This document shows positions 3,966-5,966 of a stretch of DNA of 5,966 nucleotides, piece by piece (within the stretch, counting starts at the first letter, position 1; every line of letters begins with the position of its first letter). The stretch lies in NCBI GenBank assembly GCA_030039715.1, contig JASHVA010000180.1, positions 1-5,966 of the forward strand, read 5' to 3'. Under the pieces are notes generated by a model that saw only the letters and a program-made list of their open reading frames with translations, was not told the DNA's origin and made no database searches. The position numbers and the translations under genes are program-made. The stretch is from Thermoplasmata archaeon (lineage in GTDB: Archaea; Thermoplasmatota; Thermoplasmata; Lutacidiplasmatales; UBA184).

Positions 3966-5966
3966 ATGGCAGAAGCTCACAGCGAACCGGTGGCGAAGGA
4001 CGACGAATCCCGGCTTTCCGAGGCCGAGATCGCGGTGCACTGGAAGGAAGAGGCCGTCTATCGACCGACGTCGAAGTTCATCGGTCAGGCGAATCTCTCC
4101 GACCCGTCCATTCGCGAGCGATTCTCCGAGAAGAATTTTCCCGAGTGCTTCCGCGAGTACGCCGAGTTGCTCGTCTGGGACAAGTACTGGACGACGACCC
4201 TCGACTCGTCGAAGGCGCCGTTCTGGAAATGGTTCGTCGGGGGACGCCTCAACGTCAGCTACAACTGCGTCGACCGCCACCTCGAGAAGCATCGGAACAA
4301 GGCCGCGATCATCTGGGTCTCGGAGGACGAGAACGAGCCGGACCAGGTGCTGACGTTCCAGGAGCTCTACGTTCGCGTCAACGAGACGGCGGCGTACCTC
4401 CGGGAGTTCTGCGGCCTCAAGACCGGGGACCGGGTCACCATCCATATGCCGATGCTCCCCGAGCTCGCGATCACGATGCTCGCGTGCGCTCGAATCGGCG
4501 TGATCCACTCGGTCGTCTTCGGCGGGTTCAGCGGCGAGGCGTGCGGCGCGCGCATCTCCGACTCCCAGAGCCGCGTCCTCGTGACGATGGACGGCTACTA
4601 CCGGAGCGGCAAGCTCCTCGACCACAAGGTCAACGCCGACATCGCGGTCAAGAAGGCCGAGGCGGACGGCGTCAAGGTCGAGAAGGTCCTCATCTGGAAG
4701 CGGTTCCGCGACAAGTCGGCGACGCAGACCCCGCTCGTCGAGGGGCGGGACTTCGTCGTGAACGACACGATCAAGCCGTTCCGCGGGAAGAAGGTCGAGC
4801 CGGTCTCGATGCCGGCCGAGGCGCCGCTCTTCCTGATGTACACGAGCGGCTCGACCGGGAAGCCGAAGGGCTGCCAGCACTCGACGGGGGGCTACCTCTC
4901 GTACGTCGCGGGCACCTCGAAGTTCGTCCAGGACATCCATCCGACCGACGTCTACTGGTGCATGGCCGACATCGGGTGGATCACCGGCCACTCGTACATC
5001 GTCTACGGGCCGCTCGCGCTCGCCGCGACGACCGTGATGTACGAAGGGGTCCCGACGCACCCGGACCCCGGCCGCCCCTGGCGGATCGCCGAGCGGCTCG
5101 GCGTGAACATCTTCCACACGTCGCCGACCGCGATCCGGTCGCTCCGGAAGCTCGGGCCGGACGAGCCGAAAAAGTACCAGAATTACTTCAAGTGCATGAC
5201 GACGGTCGGCGAGCCGATCGAGCCCGAAGCCTGGAAGTGGTACTTCGAGGTGGTCGGGAAGGGCCAGGCCGCGATCACCGACACCTGGTGGCAGACCGAG
5301 ACCGGCGGGTTCCTCTGCACGACGATCCCCGGGCTCGACGCGATGAAGCCGGGGAGCGCGGGCCCGCCGATGCTCGGCATCTACCCGATCATCTACGACG
5401 AGAAGGGCCAGGAGATCCCGCCCGGTGCCGGCCGCGCCGGGAACATCTGCATCAAGAACCCGTGGCCCGGGATCTTCGAGACGATCTGGGGCGACCCGGA
5501 CCGGTTCGTGAAGAACTACTACGCGAAGTACAACAAGAAGGCGGGCTCCACCGACTGGCGCGACTGGCCGTACTTCGCGGGGGACGGGGCGGTCTGGGCC
5601 GCCGACGGATACCTCCGCATCCTCGGGCGCGTCGACGACGTCATCAACGTCGCCGGGCACCGCCTCGGGACGAAGGAGATCGAGTCGGCGTGCCTCACGG
5701 TCCCCGAGATCGCGGAGGCCGCGGTCGTTCCGGTGGTCGACGCGGAGCGGGGGCGCGTCCCCGAGGTGTACGTCGCGCTCAAGCCTGGTATGAAGCCGGA
5801 CGGGGTCCCCGAGAAGGTGTCGAAGGCGATCGAGACCGTGATCGGGAAGATCGCGCGTCCGCGCGTGGTGCGCATCGTTCCCGACATGCCGAAGACGCGG
5901 TCGGGGAAGATCATGCGGCGCGTGCTCGCCTCGATCTCGAACCGGATGGACTACGGCGACATCACG
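3966..5966 (+). CDS. acs: Acetyl-CoA synthetase, AMP-forming (3' end outside window)
   Basis: The 667 visible residues belong to the cytoplasmic enzyme that activates acetate with ATP to acetyl-AMP and then forms acetyl-CoA, releasing AMP and pyrophosphate. An N-terminal ACS domain (IAVHWKEEA to about residue 90) precedes the ANL adenylation domain. Visible motifs are the P-loop-like YTSGSTGKPKG (292-302), GWITGHSY of the acyl pocket, VGEPIEPEAW, DTWWQTETGG (W441-W442), GRVDDVINVAGHR with hinge D557, and PKTRSGK with catalytic lysine K648, the site acetylated in bacterial Acs. The retained tryptophan (W442, equivalent to W414 in Salmonella Acs) points to acetate rather than longer acids. The ATG at 3966 fits the promoter and AGGTG upstream. 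No stop occurs before the window edge; by comparison with Acs, about 20-25 residues are missing. It is divergent from the tpiA-glucan operon, so acetate uptake and carbohydrate synthesis may be controlled from one intergenic region. Confidence 0.97.
   Translation, partial: MAEAHSEPVAKDDESRLSEAEIAVHWKEEAVYRPTSKFIGQANLSDPSIRERFSEKNFPECFREYAELLVWDKYWTTTLDSSKAPFWKWFVGGRLNVSYNCVDRHLEKHRNKAAIIWVSEDENEPDQVLTFQELYVRVNETAAYLREFCGLKTGDRVTIHMPMLPELAITMLACARIGVIHSVVFGGFSGEACGARISDSQSRVLVTMDGYYRSGKLLDHKVNADIAVKKAEADGVKVEKVLIWKRFRDKSATQTPLVEGRDFVVNDTIKPFRGKKVEPVSMPAEAPLFLMYTSGSTGKPKGCQHSTGGYLSYVAGTSKFVQDIHPTDVYWCMADIGWITGHSYIVYGPLALAATTVMYEGVPTHPDPGRPWRIAERLGVNIFHTSPTAIRSLRKLGPDEPKKYQNYFKCMTTVGEPIEPEAWKWYFEVVGKGQAAITDTWWQTETGGFLCTTIPGLDAMKPGSAGPPMLGIYPIIYDEKGQEIPPGAGRAGNICIKNPWPGIFETIWGDPDRFVKNYYAKYNKKAGSTDWRDWPYFAGDGAVWAADGYLRILGRVDDVINVAGHRLGTKEIESACLTVPEIAEAAVVPVVDAERGRVPEVYVALKPGMKPDGVPEKVSKAIETVIGKIARPRVVRIVPDMPKTRSGKIMRRVLASISNRMDYGDIT

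Noticed and set aside
3746..3967. In-frame upstream extension of the small protein to an ATG at 3967
   Set aside because: It would cross both candidate promoters and overlap the acs start; the added residues are Arg-rich with no domain character.
3780..5660. Long minus-strand open frame (626 codons) opposite acs
   Set aside because: It is antisense to a gene with unmistakable Acs motifs, its product is Arg/Asp/Val-rich with no recognisable domain, and it runs through the divergent promoter region. Long antisense frames are expected in GC-rich genes.

Overview
The window is a compact, GC-rich stretch (roughly two-thirds G+C by eye) that looks archaeal. It carries an archaeal-type short triosephosphate isomerase, an MJ1611-like GH57 amylase next to a glycogen-synthase-like glycosyltransferase, and BRE/TATA-like boxes at the expected distance upstream of both divergent starts. 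A GC-rich euryarchaeal lineage, perhaps an uncultured Thermoplasmatota member, is my best guess. That is inference from gene content and promoter style, not a marker-gene placement.

Layout: (1) 1-159, plus strand: the last 52 residues of a membrane protein cut by the left edge. (2) 196-3745, minus strand: four tightly packed genes. Read in the direction of transcription they are a 69-residue unrecognised protein, triosephosphate isomerase (20-nt overlap with the previous gene), after a 94-nt gap a glycogen-synthase-like GT-B glycosyltransferase, and a GH57 amylase/glucanotransferase joined to it by a 4-nt GTGA stop/start overlap. (3) 3746-3965: a 220-nt divergent intergenic region with a promoter candidate for each direction and several inverted repeats. 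(4) 3966-5966, plus strand: AMP-forming acetyl-CoA synthetase, nearly complete but cut by the right edge.

Together the genes suggest central carbon metabolism feeding carbohydrate storage. Acetyl-CoA synthetase brings acetate into the acetyl-CoA pool, triosephosphate isomerase works in glycolysis/gluconeogenesis, and the glycosyltransferase/GH57 pair probably builds and remodels an alpha-glucan. No mobile element, CRISPR array, tRNA or rRNA is visible, and I do not see a clearly new system. The parts least explained by known families are the 69-residue protein coupled to triosephosphate isomerase, the very basic N-terminal tail of the glycosyltransferase, and the overlapping inverted repeats in the divergent region.
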